From Aliiroseovarius sp. F47248L (GTDB lineage Bacteria > Pseudomonadota > Alphaproteobacteria > Rhodobacterales > Rhodobacteraceae), in the NCBI RefSeq assembly GCF_023016085.1, contig NZ_JALKBF010000001.1:2463501-2527500 (forward strand): 64,000 nucleotides of DNA, written 5' to 3'. Made by a program: the position numbers and the translations under genes. The notes below the pieces were generated by a model. That model ran no database searches and was not told where the DNA came from. It worked only from the letters and a program-made list of their open reading frames with translations. Every line of letters starts with the position of its first letter. The first letter of the stretch is position 1. Shown one piece after another: positions 34,341 through 43,564 of the stretch.

Positions 34341-35602
34341 TGAGCGCGTCCGTAATCCTCCTTCTGATCGTTGTCGGCCTGTTGGCACTGCGCCAGAACA
34401 TCGTGATCATTCTTGCCGTCACAGTCGCCTATCTGCACCTGACATGGGGCGACGGCGACCTTCTATACATGGTCGAGGACGCCTGGATCGCGATTGACAA
34501 AGAGGCGCTTTTGTCGATCCCCATGTTTATCCTTGTGGGTGCCGTGATGACCCGCGGATCAATTGCCAAGCGACTGATTGATGTGGCCATCGCGTTTACC
34601 CAAAACCTGCGGGGCGGACTTGGGGCCGCCGCCATTCTAAGCTGCGCTGTGTTCTCAGCGATCTCCGGCTCTTCTCCGGTCACCCTACTGGCTGTGGGCG
34701 CGGTGCTCTATCCGGCGCTTTTGCAGGAAAACTATCCAAAGCGGTTCGCACTCGGCGCACTGACGTCTGGCGGAACGCTGGGCATCATCATCCCGCCGTC
34801 GATCCCGCTGATCATCTATGGCATCGCGACCGAGACATCCATTGTCGATCTGTTTCTGGCGGGCCTGATCCCCGGCTTGTTGCTGACCGCCATCATGGTC
34901 GCCTATTCGCTCTACCTGAACCGGAATATGCCCACGCCTACAGCTGAAACGCGTAAATCCTTGCGCACCGCGATCAAACGTGGCGGGCCGGCGATTTTCA
35001 TGCCGATCCTGCTTCTTGGTGGAATCTATTCTGGCTATTTCACACCGACGGAATCTGCCGCCGTTGCGCTGGTATATGCGCTGCTCGTCGAGATGTTCAT
35101 TCACCGTGAAGTTGGCCTGCGTGACCTTTATGTGATCGTGCAGGACACGGTCGCGCTTCTTGGCTCGATCATCCCGATCATCGCCATCGCAATGAGCGTG
35201 AATGTCTTCCTGGCCACCGAAGGTGTGCCCAATGCACTTGGCGCCTGGCTGCAGGCCAATGTCGGCAACGTGATCCTGTTTATCTTGGCCATGAACCTGC
35301 TTTTGCTACTTGTTGGTATGTTCATGGACACGATCTCTGCGCTGCTGATCTTTGGTCCGCTTCTTATGCCGGTGGCTGCAAGTTTTGGTATCGATCCTGT
35401 GCATCTGGGCATCATCATGGTGCTGAACCTTGAAATCGGACTTCTGACCCCGCCGATGGGGTTGAACCTGTTGGTGGCTTCCACGGCATTCAAGGAAAAG
35501 TTCAGCCTTGTGACGGTGTCGGTGCTCCCCTTCATATGCCTGATGCTACTTGTTCTGCTACTAGTCAGCTTTGTTCCATGGCTCTCTCTGGCATTGCTCT
35601 AG
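34340..35602 (+). CDS. TRAP transporter large permease subunit (DctM family)
   Basis: 420 residues, about 12 helices, with SIPMFILVGAVMTRGSIAKRL, SCAVFSAISGSSPVTLLAVGAVLYP, GTLGIIIPPSIPLIIYG and GMFMDTISALLIFGPLLMPV, the core of the DctM family. It imports the ligand captured by the DctP gene with sodium. It is the last gene of the TetR-controlled TRAP operon. No enzyme gene follows on this strand; the divergent amidase is the nearest metabolic partner. Confidence 0.94.
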   Translation: MSASVILLLIVVGLLALRQNIVIILAVTVAYLHLTWGDGDLLYMVEDAWIAIDKEALLSIPMFILVGAVMTRGSIAKRLIDVAIAFTQNLRGGLGAAAILSCAVFSAISGSSPVTLLAVGAVLYPALLQENYPKRFALGALTSGGTLGIIIPPSIPLIIYGIATETSIVDLFLAGLIPGLLLTAIMVAYSLYLNRNMPTPTAETRKSLRTAIKRGGPAIFMPILLLGGIYSGYFTPTESAAVALVYALLVEMFIHREVGLRDLYVIVQDTVALLGSIIPIIAIAMSVNVFLATEGVPNALGAWLQANVGNVILFILAMNLLLLLVGMFMDTISALLIFGPLLMPVAASFGIDPVHLGIIMVLNLEIGLLTPPMGLNLLVASTAFKEKFSLVTVSVLPFICLMLLVLLLVSFVPWLSLALL

Positions 35603-35817
35603 AAAGTCTAGCTTGTCGTGGGCACGGTTAAGAAAGCAACCCCATCTTGATGATTTCAACAGACGTTTGTATGAAGCGTTACCCAACGGACTGTCGTAAA
35701 ATACTATCTTGCTCCGCCATAGGTGCCGACCTGCGGAGTGACGCGCTCTGTCAACGATGTTGGCAAGAAGCAAGGCTACAGGGAAAATGCATTTTCTCTC
35801 GCGGTATGGTCCGTGCG

Positions 35818-36600
35818 TCAGGCGAATTCCTGATAGTTTTGACCAATGGTCTTTGCCGCTGATTGAAGTCGCGCAAGGTGGTCTTTGGCGACGTCTTCTA
35901 CGGATCTATCACCGGCATTCCAGACTAGGTTTATTGCGCCTACGGGTTCCCGGCCTGCAAGGATTGGAACCGCGATTGCCGATGGAAGTTCACCGTATTC
36001 CACGGCTCGCCCCCAATGGCCCTGCGCCCGGGCCGCATAGCCCTGTTCTGTGATGTTTCTAATAACCTGTAGAAGCTGTGGCAGGACGGCCGTATCCTCA
36101 CGGGGAAGGCGGTCGACCAATTCCCGCAACGCCTGTGCGCGAGCTGAAGGCGACAGTGCCGAAATGTATGCAGACCCTAAAGCCGAGAGTATTGGAGAGG
36201 GGCGGAAGCCGACTGCATCTGGATAGACGCCGTGCTTTTTGAAGACGCGGGTGGTGTCCACGATCTCGGTGCGGCCCTCGCCAATCGCGGCAGCCAGATC
36301 GACGCCCAGACCGGTCTGCTCAGACAGTCGTACGATTTCTTCCTTGCCGACGGCCACCAGTCGGTCAACCAGATCGGGCATGCCATAAGCATGAGGAAAG
36401 GCCGAACCAAGCTGATAGCATCCATCACTGCTTCTGCGGATAAGCCAACGTCTGTTTTCCAAAGTTGCGCAGATACGCAGTAATGTAGGTTTCGCAAGCC
36501 CTGTCTGCGCAGCAAGAAAGGCAAGTGAACTGGCGCCTGAAGTATGAACAACTTCAAGCACTGTCAGCCCGCGTTCAATGGATCGGTTGAGTTTGATCAT
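35818..36600 (-). CDS. IclR family transcriptional regulator
   Basis: 260 residues. A winged helix at the N terminus (SIERGLTVLEVVHTSGASSLAFLAAQTGLAKPTLLRI) is followed by the IclR GAF-like effector domain. It is divergent from the TAXI-type TRAP permease. A large palindrome abuts its start codon and occupies the place of the ribosome site, suggesting tight autoregulation. It probably responds to the compound imported or hydrolysed by the TAXI/sulfatase unit. Confidence 0.92.
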   Translation of the reverse strand: MIKLNRSIERGLTVLEVVHTSGASSLAFLAAQTGLAKPTLLRICATLENRRWLIRRSSDGCYQLGSAFPHAYGMPDLVDRLVAVGKEEIVRLSEQTGLGVDLAAAIGEGRTEIVDTTRVFKKHGVYPDAVGFRPSPILSALGSAYISALSPSARAQALRELVDRLPREDTAVLPQLLQVIRNITEQGYAARAQGHWGRAVEYGELPSAIAVPILAGREPVGAINLVWNAGDRSVEDVAKDHLARLQSAAKTIGQNYQEFA

Positions 36601-36601
36601 C

Positions 36602-36628
36602 TGAGTGTTTCACCTAGTGAAACACTCA
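36602..36628. promoter_or_regulatory. Candidate IclR operator
   Basis: A perfect 12-bp inverted repeat, TGAGTGTTTCAC and GTGAAACACTCA, around a CTA centre. It begins one base from the IclR start codon and lies about 100 bases ahead of the TAXI TRAP permease gene. Confidence 0.65.
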
Positions 36629-36725
36629 ATCGACTTTAATGAATGTGTTCAATAGTTTTTTGACACTCGATTCCACAAAGTAGCGACTGGAGTCGACCAC
36701 AGCCAACCGCTTTTGGGAGGAACTC

Positions 36726-38588
36726 GTGTCGGAACTCAAAAAAAACACGTACCTGGAATATCCCGTGACCGCGCTCTCGCTCGCGATCATTGCAGTGGTT
36801 TTCTACGTGTCTGTTTTCGGTGTGTTTTCGGATTCCTATCTACGCGTTGGAATGTTGATGGCCGGTGGCTTATTGATCATTCTGTCCAGCCTAAAGCGGT
36901 CTGACGGCCTAGCCGATCGCGGGATTTTGGTCGCTGCTGCAGTTGCTTTGTCTTTAAGTGTCTACCAGTATTTTCGTGCTGCTGAAGAAATCGAAACTGG
37001 GCTTTATTTTCTGACCTCAACCGACATGTGGATGGGTCTTCTTGGACTCCTCGCAGTGCTCGAACTGACTCGCCGATCGGTTGGCCTTGTAATGGCGCTT
37101 GTTGCTGGTGTCCTGCTTGCCTACGGAGCTTTCGGGCATATGGCGCCCGGGTTCCTTCGACATGCAGGGATATCCAACGAGGAACTGATGACCGTTCTGT
37201 GGTATTCCTTTGACGGTGTGTTTGGACGCCCTATGGCTACGGTTGTCTCCACCATCCTGATTTTCATTATCTTCGGCGCGCTTCTTGAACTGCTGGCAAT
37301 CGATCTGGTGCTTGTGCGGCTGGCTATGGCTGCCACCGGACGGATGCGATCTGGCCCCGCGGCGGCGGCTACTGTGGCCAGTGGTTTATTCGGGACAATT
37401 TCCGGCAGCGCAGTGGCCAATGTCGTCGGCACCGGCGTCATCACCATTCCGCTGATCAAGAAACGTGGCTTCTCTGCCCGCTTCGCAGCAGCGGTCGAAT
37501 CTGCTGCCTCCAGCGGTGGTCAGATCACCCCACCAATTATGGGGGCGGTCGCGTTCATCATGGCGGACGTCACAAGCGTTCCTTACTTGACGATCTGTGC
37601 CGCTGCCGCTGTTCCTGCCTTGCTTTACTACGGCGGTTTGTTCGTCGCGATTTCAAGCGCTGCGCGGAATATGGATCTGGCGGAAGAACCGCGTCCGAAT
37701 ATCTCGTTTAGCTGGCGTGAACTCGTGCAAATGGGGATATTCGTGCTGGCACTGGCGGGTATCGTGGTGACTATGGTTGGCGGCTCGTCGCCTGCCTATG
37801 CCGGGTTTGTCGGGGTCGCTCTCGCCGCAGTACTGGGCTTTGCTCTCCGTCCCGATTTGTTGACCAACGGGAAGGCCTGGTTGAAGTTCATCCGCTCAGC
37901 TGGACTGATCTCGGCGCAACTCGTGGTGATTGTCGGAGCTGTGGGGATCGTCATTGGCGTTTTAAACCTGACCGGCGTGGGGCTGCGTTTTGCCTCCTTG
38001 CTCTCAAACCTCGCAGAGACCAAACTTTTCCTTTCCCTGATCCTGATGGCTGTTGCCTGCCTTTTGCTTGGCATGGGGATGCCGACCGTTCCCGCCTATT
38101 TGATCATCGTTCTGGTAATGGGGCCTTCGCTGCAAAAACTTGGTGTTCCGATTGTCCATACCCACATGTTCGTGCTGTATTTCGGCGTTTTGTCAGCCAT
38201 TACACCGCCCGTTGCTCTGGCGGCTTTTGCCGCCGCTCCAATCGCGGGGTCAAGCCCGATGGCTACGGCGCTTGAAGCCTCGCGGCTGGCGCTGCCGGGC
38301 TTTGTGATCCCGTTCGCATTCATCTATCAGCCAGCGCTGCTGCTGGGGACCGGATTTGACTGGACCGAGTCGGTGCAGGCAATCTTGTTCGTGCTACTCA
38401 GCACAATCCTGATCTCACGCGCCTGCTATCCACGCCGTGGCAAAACGTACATGGTGCCTGTCGGTTTAGGGCTGGCTGCCGCACTCATTTTCTTTGGGCC
38501 AACCGTCTCTTGGATCGCCGCAATCGCTGGATTGGGGCTGCTGTATTTCGACCGGCTGGACCTGACCTCAAAAGAAACGATCTCATAA
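36726..38588 (+). CDS. TRAP transporter fused permease (TAXI type, DctQM fusion)
   Basis: 620 residues. The fused 4TM and 12TM layout is typical of TAXI-family TRAP systems: an N-terminal DctQ-like part (to about residue 115), then a DctM-like part with RMRSGPAAAATVASGLFGTISGSAVANV, AAVESAASSGGQITPPIMGAVAF and LLGMGMPTVPAYLI. The start is GTG with GGGAGGA ahead. The matching TAXI binding protein follows at 22 bases. The ligand is unknown, but the sulfatase-like gene at the end of the operon suggests a sulfonated or phosphorylated organic compound. Confidence 0.93.
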   Translation: MSELKKNTYLEYPVTALSLAIIAVVFYVSVFGVFSDSYLRVGMLMAGGLLIILSSLKRSDGLADRGILVAAAVALSLSVYQYFRAAEEIETGLYFLTSTDMWMGLLGLLAVLELTRRSVGLVMALVAGVLLAYGAFGHMAPGFLRHAGISNEELMTVLWYSFDGVFGRPMATVVSTILIFIIFGALLELLAIDLVLVRLAMAATGRMRSGPAAAATVASGLFGTISGSAVANVVGTGVITIPLIKKRGFSARFAAAVESAASSGGQITPPIMGAVAFIMADVTSVPYLTICAAAAVPALLYYGGLFVAISSAARNMDLAEEPRPNISFSWRELVQMGIFVLALAGIVVTMVGGSSPAYAGFVGVALAAVLGFALRPDLLTNGKAWLKFIRSAGLISAQLVVIVGAVGIVIGVLNLTGVGLRFASLLSNLAETKLFLSLILMAVACLLLGMGMPTVPAYLIIVLVMGPSLQKLGVPIVHTHMFVLYFGVLSAITPPVALAAFAAAPIAGSSPMATALEASRLALPGFVIPFAFIYQPALLLGTGFDWTESVQAILFVLLSTILISRACYPRRGKTYMVPVGLGLAAALIFFGPTVSWIAAIAGLGLLYFDRLDLTSKETIS

Positions 38589-38610
38589 ACACACAAGGGA
38601 GAACCTGATC

Positions 38611-39642
38611 ATGAAGACAACCAATCTTGACCGCCGCAGCTTTTTGGCCGGCACCGCTGCCGCTGCAACTCTTAGCATGCTGCCGCGAGCCGCCTTCGCC
38701 AAGGACCTGCTGCGTATGTCGACACTGGGGCCGGGCACCAGCCCGAACCTGGTCATGACCACCTTCGCCAACATCATCAATCGGGAGTTGCCTGACTACG
38801 AGATCCAGATCAACGCCACCGGCGCAGCCACTCGGCATGTTCTGGAAGTGGCAATGGGCAAAACTGCTTTCTGCATGTCCTCTCCTGCCCTGCATGCATT
38901 GATGGTCAACCAACGTGCGATGTTTGAAAAGATCGAGCAGGCGCCGGAACTAGCGAAAAAGCTGCGCGCTGTGCTGAACTTCCCGATGGGCGTCTATCAC
39001 ATCGCTGTCTATGAATCCTCGGGTATCACTTCGCTCGATCAGGCCAAGGGCAAACGGGTCTTCCTTGGGCCTCCCGGCGGCGCTGCCTATGCGACGATGT
39101 CACGTCTGTTCGAGGCAGTCACCGGCCTGAAAGCAGATGAAGACTACGAGGCGGTCAAGCTGGGTTGGGACGCCGCCGCTGCGTCGTTCCAGGACGGTAA
39201 TCTGGATATCTACTGCAACCCGACCAACGCGCCCAGCCCGGTGCTGACTCAGATCACCGTGTCTAACCCAATCCGCTTTCTGGGCATTCCCGGCGACCAG
39301 TTGGAATCAGACGGCGTCAAAGCACTGGCAAACCGTCCCGGCTTTGGCCTCGCTACGTTGCCCGCAGGTGTCTACGGCGACAATCAGGTCAACGCCGAGG
39401 ACACGACCACGCTGGGCGTGACCGTTGGCATTGTCACCAACGAAGATGCCGATGAGGCGATGATCTATGACATGATCAAGATTTTCTTCGCCGGCGTGGC
39501 AGACATGCGTGAAAGCGCACCGTGGCTTGCGGCTGTGACACCCGAAGCTGCGGTCAAGGACCTTAACATGCCGCTGCATCCCGGTGCGCTTCGTGCCCTT
39601 GAAGAACTTGGCGTGGCCATTCCCGACGCCGCCCGCATGTAA
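38611..39642 (+). CDS. TAXI family TRAP transporter substrate-binding protein
   Basis: 343 residues. A twin-arginine-type signal (TTNLDRRSFLAGTAAAATLS then AAFA) is followed by a TAXI solute receptor with GPGTSPNLVMTTFANIINRELPDYEIQINATGA and GKRVFLGPPGGAAYATMSRLFEAVTGL. It is the partner of the fused permease. A GC hairpin lies between its stop and the sulfatase-like gene. The ligand is unknown. Confidence 0.93.
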   Translation: MKTTNLDRRSFLAGTAAAATLSMLPRAAFAKDLLRMSTLGPGTSPNLVMTTFANIINRELPDYEIQINATGAATRHVLEVAMGKTAFCMSSPALHALMVNQRAMFEKIEQAPELAKKLRAVLNFPMGVYHIAVYESSGITSLDQAKGKRVFLGPPGGAAYATMSRLFEAVTGLKADEDYEAVKLGWDAAAASFQDGNLDIYCNPTNAPSPVLTQITVSNPIRFLGIPGDQLESDGVKALANRPGFGLATLPAGVYGDNQVNAEDTTTLGVTVGIVTNEDADEAMIYDMIKIFFAGVADMRESAPWLAAVTPEAAVKDLNMPLHPGALRALEELGVAIPDAARM

Positions 39643-39652
39643 ACGAAACAGG

Positions 39653-39672
39653 CCGGGGCGTCAGCGCCCCGG
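39653..39672 (+). promoter_or_regulatory. Intra-operon GC hairpin after the TAXI protein gene
   Basis: A perfect 8-bp stem CCGGGGCG / CGCCCCGG with a TCAG loop, 11 bases after the stop. As after the DctP gene at 21341, it may stabilise the binding-protein mRNA or reduce read-through. Confidence 0.6.
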
Positions 39673-39697
39673 TCCGCCTTTCAAGTGGTGCAGGATC

Positions 39698-41341
39698 ATG
39701 ACCAAGAACGTCCTTTTCATTATGTGCGACCAACTGCGTTGGGATTACCTGTCCTGCACGGGCCATCCCCATCTGCACACGCCCAACATCGACAGGCTTG
39801 CCGCGCGTGGGGTGTTGTTTGATCGGGCCTATGTTCAGTCGCCGATCTGCGGCCCGTCGCGGATGTCTTTCTATACCGGCCGCTATGTCAGCTCGCACGG
39901 CTCGACCTGGAACAACATTCCGCTGAAGGTGGGGGAAATGACGCTGGGCGATCATCTGCGCCCACTTGGCGTGCGCACCGCGCTGTGTGGCAAAACCCAT
40001 ATGACCGCCGATGCCGAGGGTATGAAACGCTTGGGCCTTGCCCCCGACAGCAAGATTGGCGCACTGGTGTCGGAATGCGGCTTTGAACCTTACGAGCGCG
40101 AGGACGGCCTGCACCCTGACGGCCCGCGCTATCCGCGCAATGCGGCCTATGACAGTTTTATGAAAGACCGCGGCTGGCCGGACGAGAACCCCTGGCACAG
40201 CGTCGCCAACAGCGCCGAAGACGAGGATGGCAATATCCTGAGCGGTTGGTTCATGGATAACGCCGACAAACCCGCTCGCGCTGCCGATGAAGAAAGCGAA
40301 ACACCCTATATCACCGGCCGCGCGATGGATTTCATCCGCGAGGCCGGAGACACCCCATGGTGCCTGCACCTGAGTTACATCAAGCCCCACTGGCCCTATA
40401 TCGTGCCCGCGCCCTATCACAATATGTACGGGCCTGAAACGCATCTGGACGCTGTGCGCAGCGCTGACGAACGCGCCGATCCCCACCCCGTTTACGGCGC
40501 CTTCATGGACGAACGCGTATCACGCGCCTTTTGTGACGACGGCACCAGAACCCGCGTGCTGACCGCTTATATGGGCCTGATCAAACAGATTGACGACCAG
40601 ATGGGCCGCCTGATGGCGTTTCTGGACGAACAAGGGCTGACCGATGACACGATGATCATCTTCACCTCCGATCACGGCGATTATTTGGGCGATCACTGGA
40701 TGGGCGAAAAAGAGCTGTTCCATGATGCCTCGTCCCGCATCCCGTTGATCGTGGTCGATCCGCGCCCTGAAGCCGATCCGACCCGCGGCCTGAAGACCTC
40801 TGCACTGGTCGAGGCGATCGACGTCGTGCCGACGATCCTGGACTATTTCGGCGGCGATTCCGTTCCCCATATCATCGAGGGAAAATCGCTTCAGCCGATC
40901 TTGCATGGAAGGGCCGACAGCCTGCGCGAATTCGCGGTTTCCGAGTATGACTATTCGATGCGCGATGTGCGTCGCCGTTTAGGGGTCGAGGTCAAGGACG
41001 CAAAGCTGACCATGCTGTGTGACGGGCGCTGGAAGTACATCTTCGCCGAAGGGTTTCGTCCAATGCTGTTCGATCTGGAAGCCGACCCCAACGAGTTGAC
41101 TGATCTTGGCGCAAATCCCGCCTACGCGGATGAACTCATCCGGCTGGAGAAGTTGTTCTTCGGTTGGGCGCGCCGGACATCGCAACGCACCACCCGATCA
41201 GACGCCTGGATCGCTGCCCGCGATCCGAGTCTGGGTGAAGCTAAGGCCGGCATCCTGATCGGCTACCGCAATGAGGCAGAGCTGCGCGAGGTATTCAACA
41301 ACGCTGAAGTCCTAAACGAGGATTCTGGCAAGGCCTCCTGA
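39698..41341 (+). CDS. Sulfatase-superfamily hydrolase, phosphonate monoester hydrolase-like
   Basis: 547 residues of the alkaline phosphatase/sulfatase superfamily. The formylglycine signature C51-G-P-S-R and following TGRY are intact, as are the metal Asp in MCDQLRWD and in TSDHGDYLGDH, and the CGKTHM lysine-histidine pair. The C-terminal part (EFAVSEYDYSMRDVRRR, then LFDLEADPNELTDL) resembles phosphonate monoester hydrolases more than choline sulfatases, from memory. It acts on a sulfate, phosphonate or phosphate ester. The start at 39698 has CAGGAT ahead. No signal peptide, so probably cytoplasmic on an imported ester. No maturation enzyme is in the window. Confidence 0.88.
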   Translation: MTKNVLFIMCDQLRWDYLSCTGHPHLHTPNIDRLAARGVLFDRAYVQSPICGPSRMSFYTGRYVSSHGSTWNNIPLKVGEMTLGDHLRPLGVRTALCGKTHMTADAEGMKRLGLAPDSKIGALVSECGFEPYEREDGLHPDGPRYPRNAAYDSFMKDRGWPDENPWHSVANSAEDEDGNILSGWFMDNADKPARAADEESETPYITGRAMDFIREAGDTPWCLHLSYIKPHWPYIVPAPYHNMYGPETHLDAVRSADERADPHPVYGAFMDERVSRAFCDDGTRTRVLTAYMGLIKQIDDQMGRLMAFLDEQGLTDDTMIIFTSDHGDYLGDHWMGEKELFHDASSRIPLIVVDPRPEADPTRGLKTSALVEAIDVVPTILDYFGGDSVPHIIEGKSLQPILHGRADSLREFAVSEYDYSMRDVRRRLGVEVKDAKLTMLCDGRWKYIFAEGFRPMLFDLEADPNELTDLGANPAYADELIRLEKLFFGWARRTSQRTTRSDAWIAARDPSLGEAKAGILIGYRNEAELREVFNNAEVLNEDSGKAS

Positions 41342-41880
41342 CACGATGCCCGTGGGCGCACCAGACGAGAGCTAACAGCGATGTTGCGGATTTTCAGACT
41401 GTGTACACAGCCCCCAAAAAGCTCGACTAACCTGATGCAGCGCATAGCGAAACCAACGCAGGCATAAGTGGTAACAAACTGACGGAACTCCTCAGTAGTT
41501 TGCCGGAAAGGAAATGAAGTGTGTTACCTGGCATGGTTTGGACTCGTGTTGCTGATCCAATCTTACCGGTTGGCTTTTCAATAGACCAAACGCATGTTCA
41601 TGAAGAGCATTGGTGTCGGCATCCACAAATGACGTGAATGCCTTCACTTACTCGGCTTACCGATGAAACCGGTATCCTTGATAACAACGTGGAAAGTCCC
41701 GCGAGACGATTACACGCCACTAGCGGCCCTATGCGAAGGCTCACGATGCCGCGGAGCAGTTTCCCCGAAGCCGGCATTGTTGGCCAAGTGCAACAATTCG
41801 GGACATTTAGGTTTTTAGATCGGACAGAATTACTGTTGGCTTGGTGGCACTCAAGTCTGCTTCCAACCATTACGGCAATA
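41342..41880. other. Non-coding stretch with a possible dehydrogenase remnant
   Basis: About 540 bases without a complete gene. At 41514 a start MKCVTWHG after GGAAAGG breaks off after a few codons, but a neighbouring frame continues TRVADPILP. Together this resembles the N terminus of a zinc alcohol dehydrogenase broken by a frameshift. Open frames over 41598-42059 show no family pattern. Confidence 0.35.
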
Positions 41881-42759
41881 TCAGCTCTCCTCGCTGGAGC
41901 GTGATTTAAGCCAACTTGCGACATCCCAAAGCGAAGTCTTGTTTTTGGATGAGCGTTCCGAAAGAAGATAAAAGTCATGTCCACGAGCATCCCACTTCGG
42001 ACCAACTTCGACGAGGCGACCCGATTTGATGTCATGGGACACAAGGAAGCGGCTGACAAGGGTTATTCCTTGTCCAGCGATGGCGGCGTCAACCGCGAGC
42101 GCCGTCTGGCTAAGCCGTAGCCCCCGAGGCGAGTGATCCGGAACACCGATGGTCGCTAGATACGTTGGCCAAAGGTCATGTGTGTCATGGATTTTGGGCA
42201 GTTTAGACAGTAACTCAGAATCGAGCGGCCTGGGGCTGTCACCCGCAAGCTTTGGCGCAGCGACTGCTATCACTTCCTGCTTGAACAACCGTGTCGCCTG
42301 CAAGGATGCACCAAAAGGCGGTGTTCCTTGTCGCACGGCAAGGTCGATACCATCGCTATGAAAACTTGAGATCTTCTCAGTGGCCATAATCCGCAAATCG
42401 ATATTGGGATGGGCCTCGGCGAATTTCGGCAGATTGGGAATCAGCCATTTGGCAGCAAAGGTCGGCGTGACACTGATCACAACTTTATCTTGCTCCGGCA
42501 AAAGCTCGACTGTTGCTGCACGAAGCGCAGCAAAGGCCTCTGCAATCCGTACATGATAGCTGCGACCAGTTGATGTGAATGCCAAACCTTTAGGCACCCG
42601 TTCAAAGAGCGTGACGTCAAGAAGGGCTTCCAGCTGACGAACATGCTGCGCAACGGCGCCTTGTGTGACACCTAATTCGTCGGCGGCTGCCTTGAAACTG
42701 AGACGACGGCCGGCTGCATCAAAAGCTCGCAAACTGTTTAGAGGAGGTAGATCAACCAT
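41881..42759 (-). CDS. LysR family transcriptional regulator
   Basis: 292 residues. The LysR winged helix (PLNSLRAFDAAGRRLSFKAAADELGVTQGAVAQHVRQLE) is at the N terminus and resembles the GcvA/AmpR branch. A periplasmic-binding-like effector domain follows. It is divergent from the short-chain dehydrogenase gene with a 100-base gap, the classic LysR layout, so it probably controls that gene. Confidence 0.93.
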   Translation of the reverse strand: MVDLPPLNSLRAFDAAGRRLSFKAAADELGVTQGAVAQHVRQLEALLDVTLFERVPKGLAFTSTGRSYHVRIAEAFAALRAATVELLPEQDKVVISVTPTFAAKWLIPNLPKFAEAHPNIDLRIMATEKISSFHSDGIDLAVRQGTPPFGASLQATRLFKQEVIAVAAPKLAGDSPRPLDSELLSKLPKIHDTHDLWPTYLATIGVPDHSPRGLRLSQTALAVDAAIAGQGITLVSRFLVSHDIKSGRLVEVGPKWDARGHDFYLLSERSSKNKTSLWDVASWLKSRSSEES

Positions 42760-42823
42760 AATGCAATAGTAATTCTACTGTCATGAAACATCAAATCTCA
42801 ATCGAATGGTAGGTAATATAGGC

Positions 42824-42839
42824 ATAACATGCATGTCAT
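42824..42839. promoter_or_regulatory. Possible regulatory palindrome ahead of the SDR gene
   Basis: ATnACATGCATGTnAT, 14 of 16 bases symmetric, in the LysR-SDR gap about 20 bases before the SDR start. It does not have the T-N11-A form of LysR sites, so the link is weak. Confidence 0.3.
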
Positions 42840-42859
42840 ACCTCAGAAGGATGGATAGA

Positions 42860-43564
42860 ATGACAATTGAAAAAGTAGCGTTGGTCACAGCGGGCGGCAG
42901 TGGCATGGGCGCAAACGCGGCGCGCAGACTTGCCAGCGACGGATTCAAAATCGGCATCTTGTCATCTTCTGGAAAGGGTGAGGCGCTCGCGATCGAACTC
43001 GGCGGTTTTGGTGTTACAGGCTCCAACCTCGATAAAGAAGCTTTAACCGCGTTGGTCGACGGCGCGAGAAATCGCTGGGGCCGCGTCGATGTTTTGGTCA
43101 ACTCTGCCGGCCACGGACCAAAAGGTCCGGTTCTGGAGATCAGCGATGAAGATTGGCATCAGGGTATGGAAGTGTATCTGATGAATGTGATCCGTCCGAC
43201 ACGACTCGTCACACCGATGATGCAAACGCAAGGCGGTGGCACTATCATCAACATCTCGACCTTTGCGGCATTCGAACCCGACCCGCTCTTTCCGACGTCG
43301 GGCGTCTTCCGCGCTGGGCTTGCCGCATTCACGAAGCTCTACTCGGACAAATATGCATTAGAGAACATCCGCATGAACAATGTCCTTCCAGGCTTTATCG
43401 ACAGCCTGCCCGAAACCGACGACCGCAAGGCTCGGATACCAATGGGGCGTTACGGACATGCTGAAGAAGTCTCTTCATTGGTTTCTTGGCTGGCCTCCGA
43501 AAATGGTGGATACATGACAGGTCAGAACCTGCGGATCGACGGAGGGCTGACCCGTGCCGTCTGA
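42860..43564 (+). CDS. Short-chain dehydrogenase/reductase family oxidoreductase
   Basis: 234 residues. The N-terminal nucleotide motif TAGGSGMGANAARRL and NSAGHG (in place of NNAG) are clear. The expected catalytic YxxxK is replaced: after the INISTFAAF serine segment comes TSGVFRAGLAAF where YxASK normally stands, so the Tyr and Lys are missing. It may be a non-catalytic or altered member. The start at 42860 has AGAAGGA at suitable distance. It overlaps a small DUF6552 gene at its end. Confidence 0.85.
   Translation: MTIEKVALVTAGGSGMGANAARRLASDGFKIGILSSSGKGEALAIELGGFGVTGSNLDKEALTALVDGARNRWGRVDVLVNSAGHGPKGPVLEISDEDWHQGMEVYLMNVIRPTRLVTPMMQTQGGGTIINISTFAAFEPDPLFPTSGVFRAGLAAFTKLYSDKYALENIRMNNVLPGFIDSLPETDDRKARIPMGRYGHAEEVSSLVSWLASENGGYMTGQNLRIDGGLTRAV

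Noticed and set aside
35603..35817. A possible transposase remnant (a frame reading DDFNRRLYEALPNGLS before a stop)
   Set aside because: Too short, with no inverted repeats or further transposase motifs to support it.
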